Shown here: in pieces, positions 32,225 through 32,322 of the stretch
How the letters are laid out: each line of letters starts with the position of its first letter
Numbering within the stretch: the stretch's first letter is position 1
DNA from: Lachnospiraceae bacterium
GTDB lineage: Bacteria > Bacillota > Clostridia > Lachnospirales > Lachnospiraceae
Reading direction: 5' to 3'
Assembly (NCBI GenBank): GCA_029100405.1
Contig: JAQXPG010000103.1
Location: 1-32,322, forward strand
DNA length: 32,322 nt
Notes under the pieces: generated by a model
Database searches by the model: none
Told to the model about the DNA's origin: nothing
What the model saw: only the letters and a program-made list of their open reading frames with translations
Position numbers and translations under genes: made by a program

Positions 32225-32322
32225 TCAAATTTGCACAGAATTCAATCATTCACGCACGAACCAGAATAAAAACAGAGAAATCATATTGTTGCTCTATGGA
32301 AACTACCAAAAACAAATCGTGG

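Overview
The window reads like a chromosomal stretch of a fermentative, anaerobic Bacillota, most likely class Clostridia and possibly Lachnospiraceae. This is inferred from gene content: a class III fructose-1,6-bisphosphatase of the Firmicutes type, AGCS and FNT transporters, a YpsC/RlmL-type methyltransferase, D-lactate fermentation, AGGAGG-type ribosome binding sites and the tRNA gene style. No 16S or database comparison was possible. I saw no phage, transposase, plasmid or CRISPR genes.

Layout. 1-535: tRNA-Asp and tRNA-Arg flanking a 76-bp tandem repeat, then a terminator and an extended -10 promoter. 536-3482: an unusual gene fusing HPr (PTS phosphocarrier) to D-lactate dehydrogenase, then an alanine/glycine:cation symporter. 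3483-3859: a palindromic repeat array between convergent genes. 3860-4624 (minus): a formate/nitrite-type channel. 4625-5053: a divergent intergenic region with a 15/16-bp tandem array. 5054-11394 (plus): hflX, a small alarmone-hydrolase-like HD protein, an rRNA methyltransferase, a secreted papain-like protease, an XTP/dITP pyrophosphatase and a YfcE-like phosphoesterase; several pairs overlap or abut. 11511-13697 (minus): fbp with a repeat-encoded N-terminal extension. 13911-14703 (plus): a six-tRNA operon with a consensus promoter and a strong terminator. 14711-15290: a second palindromic array plus other tandem repeats. 15271-22621 (minus): a MATE transporter, a chemoreceptor, phosphofructokinase and polyphosphate kinase; the last three are probably one ppk-pfk-mcp unit. 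22819-31680 (plus): a histidine phosphatase, GH42 beta-galactosidase, leuS, a membrane diguanylate cyclase and galactokinase. 31681-32322: a third palindromic array and a 23-bp tandem repeat, with no gene seen.

How the genes fit together. Central carbon metabolism is prominent: GH42 and GalK feed galactose toward glycolysis, PFK and Fbp work the same step in opposite directions, the HPr-LDH fusion sits at the PEP/pyruvate end, and the FNT channel is suited to exporting formate or a similar anion. Nucleotide and stress signalling is a second theme: HflX, an alarmone hydrolase-like protein, PPK, RdgB and a diguanylate cyclase.

The most unusual signals are: (1) the HPr-LDH fusion, which keeps His15 but has Asn where Ser46 should be; (2) three arrays of TATCGTA-type dyads whose orientation flips at a central palindrome, two of them at convergent junctions; (3) short tandem duplications that span the stop codons of four genes and the start signal of a fifth; and (4) tandem repeats abutting or entering the 5' ends of fbp and the FNT/hflX pair.
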